64,000 nt of DNA from a virus. Location: the IMG/VR virus record IMGVR_UViG_3300010885_064105, positions 1 to 64,000 of that record; one strand, given 5' to 3'. Shown here one piece after another: positions 43,901 to 54,286 of the stretch (its first letter is position 1; each line of letters opens with the position of its first letter). The position numbers and the translations under genes are program-made. The notes under the pieces were generated by a model, which saw only the letters and a program-made list of their open reading frames with translations, did no database searches and was not told where the DNA came from.

Positions 43901-46900
43901 TATTTGTTTAGCATTATTTGTATTTTTGCTAATTTTTAGTAAGTACTTATTATTAATAAAAATTAAATTTGGATCATCAATATTTTTTATAGGATAATTG
44001 TAAATAAAATTAAAATCAATATTTTTTTTAGGAACTGCTGGCAACCAAGGACCTATTGCTGTTGTATCTTTTTCATTATTTAAATATTCAAATACAAATG
44101 GTGGACCTATACTTAAATTATTATTGTTATAAAATCCTCCTATATTTGGAATGCTGTATTCATACCATCCATTATTAATAAATAAATATAGTCTTAATTT
44201 TCTATGATTATCAAAATCATTAATCTGACTTATGGTTCTTCGTATAGTATCATTCATTTCTCCATATAATACAATTCCACTCGTGCTATATTGAGCACTT
44301 GGAGAAAAATTATCTTTATCATAGTCTATAATATAATTATATGTATCATATTGAATAATAGGGGTTTTATCTGTATAGCTAGAGTCAGAAGTTAGGCCTT
44401 TATTAGGATGAAAAAATCCCTTTTTCAAAACTCCAAGAGATTTTGGCTTTTTGATATAAAAATTTAAAATTTGTTTTCGTGGTATTTTATAAAACTTTAT
44501 AGAAACAGAAGATGTCTCATCCCCTCTTGATGCAAAAATATTTTTTTGACAAAAACTACCAAAAGGAGGATATAGTTCGTATCTAGACGCTAATGCTTCA
44601 AGATATGGATTAGTTATAGATATAGATACAGTATTAGAAAAAGTATTTCCTTTTGAAGCTATATTTTTTTTCTGTTTAGAATATAATGTTGTATTATCAA
44701 TTATAACTTCATTTGCAAATCTTTGGTAGCCCAGATTAGGAGAAGCTCCTCCTTCGATAATCGGAATTCCTTCTTCATTTCCAATTGGAATCATTCCTGT
44801 AATTTCAAAATACTCATTAAGTATAGTAGGTTTGAATAAATCTATATCTTCTATAATTTCAGCCCAAATATCTGAATGAACAGTATTATAAGATGGTAAA
44901 GTTATATTATAATATGTTGTAACATAATTATTTAATGTAGCTGTTACGGATCTACTTTTCCCATATGGGTAAATAGGATCAATATATTTACTTGCTGAAG
45001 ATAAAATATTTTCTGGTTCAGGGTGGCCGGGAATTCTAAATTCAGCTAAGGCTTGAGTTAGGCCATTTAATGTACTTCTTTTTGATGTTCTATCATTTTT
45101 ATATGACTCAAGAGTTGTTCCATCTTTATCTATTGATAATCCAGCTAATTCCATAAATTTTATAGTTTCGCTTAAATTATTAATTTCTTTTTTCAGAGCA
45201 GCAATTTGACTTGAAATTTCTCCTCCTCCTAACAATTTATTAATATCATTTAATGAATATCCGCCATAGGCTTTAACTGGTGGACTAAATTGTGTAGAAA
45301 GATTAGGGGTATATATACTACCAGCTCCATATGTTATTTGTGAAGAACCGCATCTATAAGGAAAATCAGTCACCTTTAACATATTAAAACATTTACATTT
45401 ATTAGATATGGGGAATGCTCTACAACCAGCGCTATCTGATGAGCTACCTCTTAATTTTTCTATTTTTAAAGAATATATCTTAATACCAACATTACTAGTT
45501 GTAAATTCTAGCTTACAAATACCTCCATTGGTATCATTAAATAATGAGTTACTACCGAATGCTGTTGTTCCGCTAATGTTGTCACCAAATAAGTTATTTT
45601 TAAAAAATACTCCTCCTTGATGATGAAAAGCAACATAGTCAAGATGCGGATTAAATGCAGCAGCAGGATAAGACCGTTTATAATATAAGGTATTGTTTTG
45701 AATATTCCTAGCGGGCCTATCTCCAAAAGCAGATCTTTGATCGCACCAGCTGTCATTACCAGTATATTCTGTGCATATCTTATTTGCCTTGACATTTGGT
45801 AAATAATACGTACTATCTGGATCACAAAAATTACATGGATAGTTATCCGAATCATTATAGTTATTACAACAGCTATTTGCAGGAGTTTGTCCATTTACGA
45901 GTATTCTTGGATAATTATCTGAAAAAGTATAACAACCACTATTATAGGGAACCTCTTTTATTGTACTACTATTTAATAGTAACCCTGCTGTTTGAATACT
46001 ATTTGTTTTTACCATAGCATTATTTTTACAAACAGCTTTATATTGGGTACCTGTATTTAAACGAGATTCAAATGTGACATTTCCTACAACAAACTTTTGA
46101 GAATAGCTAAAATTCTTTTGCAATGTATTAGCGGTACAGTCTGTTGTTGGCGTACAAGTATTTGAGCTCATTTTCACATCAGATATTGAAGCAACAACGT
46201 CGAAATCTAAATCTATTAAACATTGATGATTAATATTATTAGATAATTGTATAGTAGATGTGGTATTATGAGGACACCATAGATAGGCCCCATATTTATT
46301 TGCTAATGTATTAATTAAATCTCCAGAGTTTTTAATATAGTTAAGTTTACCGACTGATCCATACTCAGTACCAGATAACATATCTATATTTAATCCGGAA
46401 ATTTGAAAATAATTATTAATTATATATGAATATGATGCATTCCTTTTTGTTAAATCAACTGTTATTTCATCATATTCTGGAGCTGTTGCCAACAAAGCCG
46501 CCAAATCAAATTTTTGTTGTACTGTTTTACTAGAGCCATCAGCGCTCACAGCTTTATTTATTCTATTATAAATAGACCTAAATTTAGAATATATATTAGC
46601 AGATATGTAGGTAAATGCTGATCCTGATGGAATAATTTCAGCTACTCCTGATGCTTTTATAATTTTTAATCCGGAGGGACATGGTTTAATTGCATTTGAA
46701 GCACTATCAAATTCTGTTATAGTATTATTTGGTTCTGGTCCGTCATTCGTTGCATAAAAAACATCTCCAGGAGAAATATATAAATCAACACCTTTTATTG
46801 GTCTAGTATCCGAAGTTTTATTTGTATCAAAATATCTATACCAGCATAAAACACCAGAATTATAATTCCATTTCCAATAAGATGCTACTTTTTTTGTTTT

Positions 46901-47737
46901 AATAAAAATATTATGGTAAGTATCTTTATCAAAACCATATGGAGTTATAAAGTTATCAACATCTGGTAGTAATTTATTAATATTTGATTCTGATTCATTT
47001 AAAGAACTTCTATGTATAAAATTACCACATGTTTGAGATAAATATTTGGCTTTATTATAAGCTTTGTCATGATCATACTGTGAATTATATTGAGAGGTTG
47101 ATAAATCGTATGGTATTTCATCAATAGTTTCTTTTATTCTCCAATCTATTATTAGTTGTGGAGATTGGGAAAATATGCTAGTTAAAGAATTTTGAGGAAA
47201 TGTTATAAATGAACCAAAACCTAATCCAGGATTTGATGCTGCTGGGAATTGTTTAAGATACTTGAAATCAAAAAATTTATTCAAATAATTTTGGTTCAGT
47301 ATTGGTATTTTTTGTAAATAATCATCTTTCCTCATTCTTGTATCACAGGCCCCACTTGAACAATCAGATGTAAAAGGACCCTTGGAGGCACCATCGGCAT
47401 CTGTCAGATTCCAAGTTGCCTTATAATCTGGTGTCAAAAAATTATTACAATATGAACAATTAAAAGAAGCATCTAATTGTAATGTGTCATAATCATAGCT
47501 ACTAGCATCTGTACAGTTTGTGGGATCGAATGATACTTGTGAAGGATTACTTTTTGGTTGTATTAAAAAATCAACATCTGATAATGTTGAAGAAGATATA
47601 ATGATAGGTAACCAAAGTCCACTAGTACTGCTATCAAAAGCAGGTATTAGTGCAGATAACGCTGTGGTATTAATAGTAGCTTGACTATAATTAACACTTT
47701 CTAATAATGATTTATTGAATATGTAACAACTACTCAT
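40937..47737 (-). CDS. giant cysteine-rich structural protein
   Basis: The protein has about 2266 residues. I start it at the ATG at 47737 (MSSCYIF), preceded on the minus strand by an AGGTT-type ribosome site; the longer frame begins inside the upstream gene. There is no recognised enzyme domain. The sequence is rich in S, N, Y, D, with many cysteine pairs (CDPDSTYYLPN, NKCKC, KTCGIST) and many short strands, suggesting a long beta-structured virion protein. A helical stretch (about 880-930, SSQIAALKKEINNLSETI) could be a trimerisation coiled coil. Placement between hub-like and small tail genes suggests a baseplate, fibre or adsorption component. The C-terminal 400 residues are the most cysteine-dense. 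Confidence 0.7.
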   Translation of the reverse strand: MSSCYIFNKSLLESVNYSQATINTTALSALIPAFDSSTSGLWLPIIISSSTLSDVDFLIQPKSNPSQVSFDPTNCTDASSYDYDTLQLDASFNCSYCNNFLTPDYKATWNLTDADGASKGPFTSDCSSGACDTRMRKDDYLQKIPILNQNYLNKFFDFKYLKQFPAASNPGLGFGSFITFPQNSLTSIFSQSPQLIIDWRIKETIDEIPYDLSTSQYNSQYDHDKAYNKAKYLSQTCGNFIHRSSLNESESNINKLLPDVDNFITPYGFDKDTYHNIFIKTKKVASYWKWNYNSGVLCWYRYFDTNKTSDTRPIKGVDLYISPGDVFYATNDGPEPNNTITEFDSASNAIKPCPSGLKIIKASGVAEIIPSGSAFTYISANIYSKFRSIYNRINKAVSADGSSKTVQQKFDLAALLATAPEYDEITVDLTKRNASYSYIINNYFQISGLNIDMLSGTEYGSVGKLNYIKNSGDLINTLANKYGAYLWCPHNTTSTIQLSNNINHQCLIDLDFDVVASISDVKMSSNTCTPTTDCTANTLQKNFSYSQKFVVGNVTFESRLNTGTQYKAVCKNNAMVKTNSIQTAGLLLNSSTIKEVPYNSGCYTFSDNYPRILVNGQTPANSCCNNYNDSDNYPCNFCDPDSTYYLPNVKANKICTEYTGNDSWCDQRSAFGDRPARNIQNNTLYYKRSYPAAAFNPHLDYVAFHHQGGVFFKNNLFGDNISGTTAFGSNSLFNDTNGGICKLEFTTSNVGIKIYSLKIEKLRGSSSDSAGCRAFPISNKCKCFNMLKVTDFPYRCGSSQITYGAGSIYTPNLSTQFSPPVKAYGGYSLNDINKLLGGGEISSQIAALKKEINNLSETIKFMELAGLSIDKDGTTLESYKNDRTSKRSTLNGLTQALAEFRIPGHPEPENILSSASKYIDPIYPYGKSRSVTATLNNYVTTYYNITLPSYNTVHSDIWAEIIEDIDLFKPTILNEYFEITGMIPIGNEEGIPIIEGGASPNLGYQRFANEVIIDNTTLYSKQKKNIASKGNTFSNTVSISITNPYLEALASRYELYPPFGSFCQKNIFASRGDETSSVSIKFYKIPRKQILNFYIKKPKSLGVLKKGFFHPNKGLTSDSSYTDKTPIIQYDTYNYIIDYDKDNFSPSAQYSTSGIVLYGEMNDTIRRTISQINDFDNHRKLRLYLFINNGWYEYSIPNIGGFYNNNNLSIGPPFVFEYLNNEKDTTAIGPWLPAVPKKNIDFNFIYNYPIKNIDDPNLIFINNKYLLKISKNTNNAKQIILEGVRPYFYIAEKDSATTIASSTIENMTSDEQESITYSNPEIKLGDGLRYRYIDGPKNQASSYIFSDYNYLYTNFSDLHIDYTSANQLGYVYNTKKLCNQEIVIVDASKPSKQYVGKIIEKNIYAHVVDRYGNRIKSSSSSKDQYIKIYTELVLENNLRYDTAYLDFNRLYQNDQSADGMDSFLVFKDLKSSLGLKKETDHVLYNPIIETKWGDLIGFDDRKQINEITSYIYNNNYLNQFYPSSPYLNHFYKTIINNANYSNHNFLLKTSNSNINLSTTGLVYYTIHQKYNVDYYKDLARYDYLPINNYLPFIDINILPNPGESSNTIRSTINSSFNFTNNKLWSGIINISGIYTNLESNHDWAGYLSPRANQKEYFWINLDSQNKLKSSLTLQSSVGGFYSNTLRINDTPLQLTSITYSGSNLPSTPTDGCRQMFRAGGITLGDITIPNNSVFDFSHFTSSSTGGGTFARYPVYCDSDTLTGCDSKTCGISTVGWDSFSSTYTAYTPKQLSISDIAKKNDIPYILSYDGGFYNPIGNSGVNYIQRFELNPDSTLFQESLCNSTNIPRPNDAKVSVLNEEYQSMLSSSIVTDHTALVNNTDTLANEMLFRLIYGEQQKINLERIDNLSDYIKNKDLYKYIEPEIEAKDIYKNIPYDLDNTADCSDRKINGSISIDGILALNKQVDVTIGNVDMQFRIEKDDNGIVNIRLYCSSLSAGYIDSKIYEERTTGTSLIVADSVVSGPGITQVATCTERGQFGLTLSKAITSATVTNTLDCSKPPQLTATAEFPIELSDYACSGTNYPGDPTRGCICERGLPIYYSSHQACSDRNDFSYDYPVNRGVGPSVAVGTEFTSTETTIMVGDGDKSRGVFNRCFNGSTSLLNCGVNTNLGGIEDIPKTTAVKDYTPSFDSSSGDSDTSCHSIDDARFSPFGVFYPPNPGSTADACECQDYTYGYCRRGSCAGISTFPYSFEYCRHSITLMGYKKR

Positions 47738-47744
47738 TGATAAC

Positions 47745-50700
47745 CTAACTATGTGACTGTAAAACCCACGCACTATCTATATAAACAAAAACTCCTTTAT
47801 TTCCCTGAGATACACTAAAGCCTATAGGGTTATCAAATGCTGTAGTGTAAGTGATCTGGCCACTACTAAATACTTGATATAATTGTACAGTAGTTCCTCC
47901 CTGTATAATTCCTGATGTTATAAATGGTCTATTATAAATAGGTTGATAAAAACCACTATCACTATCATATTTACAATAAATTTGAGCTCCTCTTGGGGCG
48001 GGATTAATTTGCAATTCATCTTTTACAAAAACTAATTTTCTAAGACCACTAGGCAAAGGGTTATTATTTAGATCACTTATTATTTCTCCTCTAGACGGTT
48101 GTTTATTTACTAAATCATTTTCTATTTTAATCCATACATTTTTATAATTAGCTCCAACAGTCCATACTTTGGCCTTAGCATCCCATCTAAGATCTATTGG
48201 ACCAACAGGCCAAGTTCCTGGCATTTGACCCCAACCTTTAAAAAATTTATGTTCTCTATAAGGTTTCGTCCAAGAGCCATCAACATTTTGTGTTTGGTTT
48301 TTATACAGGGGCTTGTTGTCTGAGTCTTTTTTAATAGCTCCATTACTATCTAGTAAAAATTCTCCAGAAGCATTCGGTACAGGATATCCTTCGGTATCAT
48401 AACCCCAACCATGAACCATTACTGGCCCCCGTAAGCCAAAAAATCTCATATTATTAGCCGGTAAATTCTCGGTATTAGAATAACCAGCTACTGCAGTATA
48501 GCTTGGTTTTGTTATACCTCGTTGAGAGCAGTAATTATTATAATTATAGTCTATAGGATTATAAAAATGATTAATATTAGCACTATAGGATAGTTTTAAA
48601 CTGTCATCACCAAATGGAGGAGCTATTCCATTTGATACCATATCTATACAATGAGGAACAGTATCCCCGCTTTGTCTATTTTGTTCACAACCAAATTCTC
48701 CACTCATTAATAAAACTGGATTTAGTGTTGAATAATTGATAATAGGATTACCACTAATTCCGCTCAAAGCAGACATACTATTTCTAGAAATAATTTCCAG
48801 ATCATTACCACTCGCTATAACAAATGGAGGAGTAGTTTCTTTTGGAGAGGCCCCAATATATTTATTTTTAGTTTTTTCATCGTCTAGTTCACAAAATCCA
48901 CAAGCTACGCTTGATACAACTTCAATGCTATTAGTTACTGTGCTAAATGAGCTTGAGTTATTAATTGTTGGGTTATTTAATTTTTTATAAGAATACGTTC
49001 CTGCTCCTAAACATATAGGACATCTACTTCTAGGATATTTAGTAATATTATATGTTGATCCATAAGGACTAGGATAAAAAGAAATAGGAGATAATATACC
49101 ATCTAAGCTCATAATAGATTTTCTATCATAGTCTGTTAAAAGTTCTCTTGGAGCTTCATCAGTTTCATATAGCCCAATATCTCCTACATATCTTGGCAAA
49201 TCAACTGGATTAGTATTTGCTTGCCCATAAGGAGCCATATGCCAATCTGGACTATAGCCGGCTATTACAGCTGAAGAATCCGGATGAATATGAGTCCTGT
49301 TTGCCCCAAATAGAATTTTACCAGGACTCCATTTTAATTGTTTAGGAATATCACTACTACTAATAGTCTCCATAGTTTTTGCAAAATTAGCCTTTAATAC
49401 ATTTTGTGCTGTATTAATAGAATCATTCAAAGCTTTTTTTTGTTTAAAATTATCTAGTGCAAGCTGCTTGAACCTATCGGTGTTGTCTTTATTAAAAAAT
49501 CCTAATTTTCTAGTATATGTTCTTAGCGTATAATTAGATGTTATACCATCTTCAGCAATATTAACAACAATATTAGATATTAAAGGACCACCAGCGACCA
49601 ACACATCTCCTACCAATCCTAAACTAGTATCTATTCCTACTATCCCTAATTCTCCATTTTCATGAACTTGTTGATAAGCAGCATCATTATCTATTGTTTT
49701 ACAAACATACGAATCCAAATTCTCCATACCTCCAAAATTCCATGGAACCAATTCAGGATCTTCCTTAACATTAACAGGTCCGGCTAAGTTATTAATAGTA
49801 CCTGCTCCGTATAAACCAGCTTTTCCAGGATTGTCTATCCATGGTCCATAAGTAGCCAAATTAAATTGAATAGGAATAGCAGCAAATGCTGGACATGTTG
49901 CTTTAGGTTCTATTGGAATGTTAGGCCCACTATCATTAACACTAACTGTAGTATTTATATCATTAGAAATCCTAGCATTTCCGCACAAAAACCAAGATAA
50001 TAATGCTCCATCACGAATTTTAGTAGAGTCAAAACCAGATTTAAATGTTCTATTATATTTGCTTGCTAAAATAGCATCATGTAACATAGTAAAAACTAAG
50101 GATCTTTCACATTCATTTTTACCACCTCCTAATTTAATTGGTTGATCTATAGACATTACTACCCTAGGAGTACCATCTATATAAACTAATTGCTCCTGAG
50201 CTGATGCTGCTACATACATTTTGTAAGAATAGCCCTGTGGAATACTGTCTCCTTTTGGAGTTGTAAAACTTCCATCGTTAACAGAAGGAAAACTATATCC
50301 TTGATTTTGTACTGATGGACTAGCATATTGTATATAGGTATAATCACTTGGACTCAAGTTATGTTCTAATGGAAAATAAAAGAATTTATTTTGTTCTGCT
50401 CTTGATGTAAATTTTCTATATTCTTTTTGAATTACAGCATGCATAGCTCCCATGCCCCCAGCTGCAGATGCTTGAAGTTGAGTATCTAGCCAATCATCCT
50501 TTGTTGATTTATCTGCATTAGCATTAAAGCCTAAAATAGGTTTTATCTTTCCTACCTCATCCCTAAAAGTATCAGCTACTGTAGAACCAATAACCATAGT
50601 GTCATCAATAAATGTACCATTTTCTTCCCAAGCTCCATCTGTTGATATTTGCCAATTATAAAAATATTGACCAGACTCTGGGTCTTGATAATATAGAACT

Positions 50701-52763
50701 GATGGAGTCCTAACCATATATGATTTACCATAATATGTATCATGAACTTTTTTCATAATTTCCCAAACTTTATTTAGATCTTGATAGAAAGCTCTAACGT
50801 ATGCATTAGCATTATCAATATTTATATTTCCAGGATGATTATTAAAACTCATGGATCCGCTCTGTTTTCCTATGCTATTCCATTTAATAATCGATATTGC
50901 TTTAAAGTAAGAATTTCCACCATATGTACTACTAAAATATCCTTTCATTAGAGATTCTATATTTGTTGAGAAGAAATTATCAAAACAATAAGTAAACCAT
51001 GATTCAAAACCTGCTCCTGCTGCTCGTAATTCATTTTCAATAACTATAAATGAACTAGCATCATAATATGGATTAGATAAAACTCTAGTTATGTCATTTT
51101 TAATAAATACTATCATTAATTGATTTGTTTCTTTATCCCAGTATACTTTTCTGGCATCAGAATAAGAATAATTATTTTCTGTGCCGCTAAAATTACCAGC
51201 TCCACTATCACTATAAGTATCTCCATTCATACCAAAATAAGGACTTATAATATCATTGTATATAGCATAATTAGAATTGGAAGTTGAAGAATTTGAACTA
51301 CTATCCACTCCTTCATAATTATTCTTCCATCTTGAATAGACGCTGCCCAAATTTACAGTCGAATAAAAGTCTGTGGCTGTTGCCTGTTGTCCAACATATC
51401 CTACTCCTTCAGTCCAAGAATTAAAACGTCTTGTAAATTTACGATCTGGAACCATATATTGATTTACTGTAGCAGCTGGCAAACCCATAAAAACACCTTT
51501 ATATGGATCATATACCATTGTTGTTTGAGTTTGAGATAAATTAGTAGACAAAGCTTGATAAAGTCTTTTTTGCTTTCCTCCTATATACATTAATCTTAAT
51601 GGATTATCTGAAATTTCTTGACCGTAAGAATAGCTAGATATCTTAGAACTATTTTGATTTATTAAATTATTGATCTGAATTTTTAATGCATTCGGTGATG
51701 GTATGCTTCTTCTCGAAACAGTTTTTATTTTAATTGTTCCTGTGAAATTTCCAGATGTGCTATTAATAAAAATCACAGAATAATCACACCCGGCGCCTTC
51801 GCATAATATTCTTATAAATTCTCCAATACTTATAACGGAATTAGGGATATATAAAGTATCAGGAGGTATTGGAATATCTGATATATCAATAGAAAATAAA
51901 CTTCTTTGTATAGAATCAGCGCATGATATATCTCGACATAGTCCTTGATCCTGAAGTGAAGATGTACCAATTATTGATCCACCAAAATTAGCGACTGTTT
52001 TAGTAACTAGTCCACCATAAGGATTATATTGATTTTGAGAAGAGAATGAATTTCTTAAAAAATTATATATTTGTTTAGCTGACATTCCTCTGTCATTTTT
52101 TAATGAACTACCAAAAACAGCAGATTCATAGGAACCATAAACATTAAAGACATTTGGTATATTTCCTTGATACAAAGTTGGGGTTCCACCACCAACGGTA
52201 TCAACTATCATAGGAGACGCCCAATCACTATCAACAAAATCTGAAATAGATCCTATATAATTATTAATTATTAAATAGCTATTATTTAGTAATGTAGAGT
52301 ATCCTTGTAAAGTAACTTCATACATATCTTTTCCAGATACTGATCCTACTGTTTTCCAACTTTTGATCAATCCACCAAATTCTAAATTAGTATCATATTT
52401 AAATCTAGCTGGACATCCTATTATATCATAGTTTAGTCCTATGAAATTAGGATCAGCCTCTTCGCTTGTTGTAGAAACTGTACTATTAGTAGGCCACCTT
52501 CTTTTTTTAGCCGATACAGACATATCTGATGGTATGCTTTGAGATATAATATAACTATTTTGAGTAGGAATATCTCCATTAGATGACATTCTATTTATTA
52601 AACTAGTTTTAACGCTATCAGCTTGGTTAGCTACACTAGAACTACTTTTAGAATCATCATAAACTACTGTTATATTAGCTTGGCTATTGTCCTCCCCCCA
52701 TGCTAAATTAAAGTTAAATTTTGTTATACTACATCCTAAAAACTGTGTCTGTACTAAACTCAT
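47745..52763 (-). CDS. tail hub/baseplate-like protein, 1672 residues
   Basis: The start is supported by AAAGGA eight bases upstream on the minus strand. The N-terminal part (about residues 100-330) has FKYDTNLEFGGLIKSWKTVG, a YEVTLQGYSTLLNNSYLIINNYIG segment, and VISIGEFIRILCEGAG. This is a pattern I associate with phage tail hub or baseplate proteins. A zinc-knuckle-like CPICLGAGTYSYKK ... CGFC occurs near residues 1245-1285. The last 150 residues look like a separate beta domain. It lies between the two paralogous proteins and the giant protein and is probably part of the tail tip. Confidence 0.65.
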   Translation of the reverse strand: MSLVQTQFLGCSITKFNFNLAWGEDNSQANITVVYDDSKSSSSVANQADSVKTSLINRMSSNGDIPTQNSYIISQSIPSDMSVSAKKRRWPTNSTVSTTSEEADPNFIGLNYDIIGCPARFKYDTNLEFGGLIKSWKTVGSVSGKDMYEVTLQGYSTLLNNSYLIINNYIGSISDFVDSDWASPMIVDTVGGGTPTLYQGNIPNVFNVYGSYESAVFGSSLKNDRGMSAKQIYNFLRNSFSSQNQYNPYGGLVTKTVANFGGSIIGTSSLQDQGLCRDISCADSIQRSLFSIDISDIPIPPDTLYIPNSVISIGEFIRILCEGAGCDYSVIFINSTSGNFTGTIKIKTVSRRSIPSPNALKIQINNLINQNSSKISSYSYGQEISDNPLRLMYIGGKQKRLYQALSTNLSQTQTTMVYDPYKGVFMGLPAATVNQYMVPDRKFTRRFNSWTEGVGYVGQQATATDFYSTVNLGSVYSRWKNNYEGVDSSSNSSTSNSNYAIYNDIISPYFGMNGDTYSDSGAGNFSGTENNYSYSDARKVYWDKETNQLMIVFIKNDITRVLSNPYYDASSFIVIENELRAAGAGFESWFTYCFDNFFSTNIESLMKGYFSSTYGGNSYFKAISIIKWNSIGKQSGSMSFNNHPGNINIDNANAYVRAFYQDLNKVWEIMKKVHDTYYGKSYMVRTPSVLYYQDPESGQYFYNWQISTDGAWEENGTFIDDTMVIGSTVADTFRDEVGKIKPILGFNANADKSTKDDWLDTQLQASAAGGMGAMHAVIQKEYRKFTSRAEQNKFFYFPLEHNLSPSDYTYIQYASPSVQNQGYSFPSVNDGSFTTPKGDSIPQGYSYKMYVAASAQEQLVYIDGTPRVVMSIDQPIKLGGGKNECERSLVFTMLHDAILASKYNRTFKSGFDSTKIRDGALLSWFLCGNARISNDINTTVSVNDSGPNIPIEPKATCPAFAAIPIQFNLATYGPWIDNPGKAGLYGAGTINNLAGPVNVKEDPELVPWNFGGMENLDSYVCKTIDNDAAYQQVHENGELGIVGIDTSLGLVGDVLVAGGPLISNIVVNIAEDGITSNYTLRTYTRKLGFFNKDNTDRFKQLALDNFKQKKALNDSINTAQNVLKANFAKTMETISSSDIPKQLKWSPGKILFGANRTHIHPDSSAVIAGYSPDWHMAPYGQANTNPVDLPRYVGDIGLYETDEAPRELLTDYDRKSIMSLDGILSPISFYPSPYGSTYNITKYPRSRCPICLGAGTYSYKKLNNPTINNSSSFSTVTNSIEVVSSVACGFCELDDEKTKNKYIGASPKETTPPFVIASGNDLEIISRNSMSALSGISGNPIINYSTLNPVLLMSGEFGCEQNRQSGDTVPHCIDMVSNGIAPPFGDDSLKLSYSANINHFYNPIDYNYNNYCSQRGITKPSYTAVAGYSNTENLPANNMRFFGLRGPVMVHGWGYDTEGYPVPNASGEFLLDSNGAIKKDSDNKPLYKNQTQNVDGSWTKPYREHKFFKGWGQMPGTWPVGPIDLRWDAKAKVWTVGANYKNVWIKIENDLVNKQPSRGEIISDLNNNPLPSGLRKLVFVKDELQINPAPRGAQIYCKYDSDSGFYQPIYNRPFITSGIIQGGTTVQLYQVFSSGQITYTTAFDNPIGFSVSQGNKGVFVYIDSAWVLQSHS

Positions 52764-52765
52764 TA

Positions 52766-54286
52766 TTATTTTCCTTTAAAGACCCATTCATAAGTAGCAT
52801 TACATGATACAGAATTATTAGCCACATCTATCTTGGCACTACTATCCTTTAAAAAGCTTTTTATTTCTAAGTTAGGAGATGATATATTTTTTAATACATT
52901 TCCAGGATCAAGACTGGTTACTAAACTCCTAACGCTATCTTTTTTAGTTTTTAATGTATTATAATAAGTTATAGTACTTTGTACAGTAGGGTCGTTTGCA
53001 AATTTAGCATCTATAGAAATTGTTCTAGTATTAGATGCTTTTGTTCCCAAGTCTTGCAAAACCGGAGGACCATACATTACTAGTTGAGTTATGATTTTTG
53101 ACATACCAATAGAATCTTGAACATTAATATTTTCTGATATTCCATTAAAATAATTTATTGGCCTATTATTAAACGTAATATTAAATTTTACAGATCCTTC
53201 TGTTTTATTATGAGTAGTTCCACTAGACAATGGAATAGGATTTATTACGTTGGACTCATTTCTATTAAATTCAGTTTTAAATCTAAAATTATTATCATAT
53301 ACCATATTACTAGTATTTCTAGAGGTCTCAACTAACATGCTAGTAGCCATACCAGTAAAAGTATTTGATATTGCATCATATCTAGCAAGAGCATTATTAT
53401 ATTTGACAGCCGCGTCGGCAACTGCTGGAATAATAAGTCCACTAGCACCAGGGTCTGTCCAGGTTTTATTGGCGTTGGATAATCCTTTAATTTCTCCATC
53501 AATAGTAACTGTTCTAAGGGCGTCTCTGTCTAATGAGCTCTGTATATTTAATGTTTGTATATAGTTTTCACCACCACGACTAGCTACCCAAGTATCAGTA
53601 ATGATATACGAGCCCTCTGTAACGCTTTTAGATATATTTCTAACATGATTATATATGTTACTAAAATTTGTTAAAAATGAGCTAGGAGTAGAATCACTTT
53701 GAGTTATATAATTATCAACCCAATTTTTTGCATTATTTAATACATTAGGATTATTTGTTTCATATCTTCCAACTGCTCCTATGGTTCTGGTAATTTTAAA
53801 AAAGGGATAGTCTGGTAAAGAATAAAGATCGCTGGCTAGATGTTGAGTATATAATTTTGTATCAAAATTTGGCTCTGTAATATATTTAAAATTTTCATCT
53901 AATGGATCAATTGACCAATCATCCTGTATCTTACTTACCAGCCAATTTGTTGAAGTATTAAAAGCTGGATTTTCATCTGTTCTTACTCCTTCAAAACTCA
54001 TGGAATAACGAATTGTGGTACTCCAATTATCATTAGTTGGTTCTAAACTAGAACTAAGGGTTTTAACAGCATAGCTACTACTATTAATATTTAAAATGCC
54101 GGTAGCATTAGGTGTCTCTATGCCAGATATTAAACCAGTTATTCCACTACAAAATAATAAACCATTTAGATTAATTGTATGTATTTTAGAAATACCACTA
54201 CCAACAGTTAAATATTCTGTATTAATACTAACTGCTGGAGTAGGGACTAAAGATAAATTATTAAAAGATATTGTTATATTACTCAT
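52766..54286 (-). CDS. structural protein, paralogue of the next gene
   Basis: The protein has about 506 residues, starting at the ATG at 54286; another in-frame ATG lies nine bases upstream. It shares its plan with the gene at 54279: an N-terminal strand set with P-x-P-x-V-S-I-x-x-E and G, then an F-K/R-I-T-x-x-x-GAVGRYE block with N-A-K-x-W-V, then a D-T-W segment, and near the end RPINYFNGISENINV. No enzyme motif. Probably two copies of a tail component, such as tail-tip or baseplate subunits. The identity level cannot be measured by eye. Confidence 0.65.
   Translation of the reverse strand: MSNITISFNNLSLVPTPAVSINTEYLTVGSGISKIHTINLNGLLFCSGITGLISGIETPNATGILNINSSSYAVKTLSSSLEPTNDNWSTTIRYSMSFEGVRTDENPAFNTSTNWLVSKIQDDWSIDPLDENFKYITEPNFDTKLYTQHLASDLYSLPDYPFFKITRTIGAVGRYETNNPNVLNNAKNWVDNYITQSDSTPSSFLTNFSNIYNHVRNISKSVTEGSYIITDTWVASRGGENYIQTLNIQSSLDRDALRTVTIDGEIKGLSNANKTWTDPGASGLIIPAVADAAVKYNNALARYDAISNTFTGMATSMLVETSRNTSNMVYDNNFRFKTEFNRNESNVINPIPLSSGTTHNKTEGSVKFNITFNNRPINYFNGISENINVQDSIGMSKIITQLVMYGPPVLQDLGTKASNTRTISIDAKFANDPTVQSTITYYNTLKTKKDSVRSLVTSLDPGNVLKNISSPNLEIKSFLKDSSAKIDVANNSVSCNATYEWVFKGK

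Noticed and set aside
45508-45894. Alternative minus-strand frame inside the giant structural gene
   Set aside because: The I/L/V-heavy composition is what results from reading Asn/Thr/Ser-rich codons out of frame. The same applies to 42289-42609 and 41239-41520.
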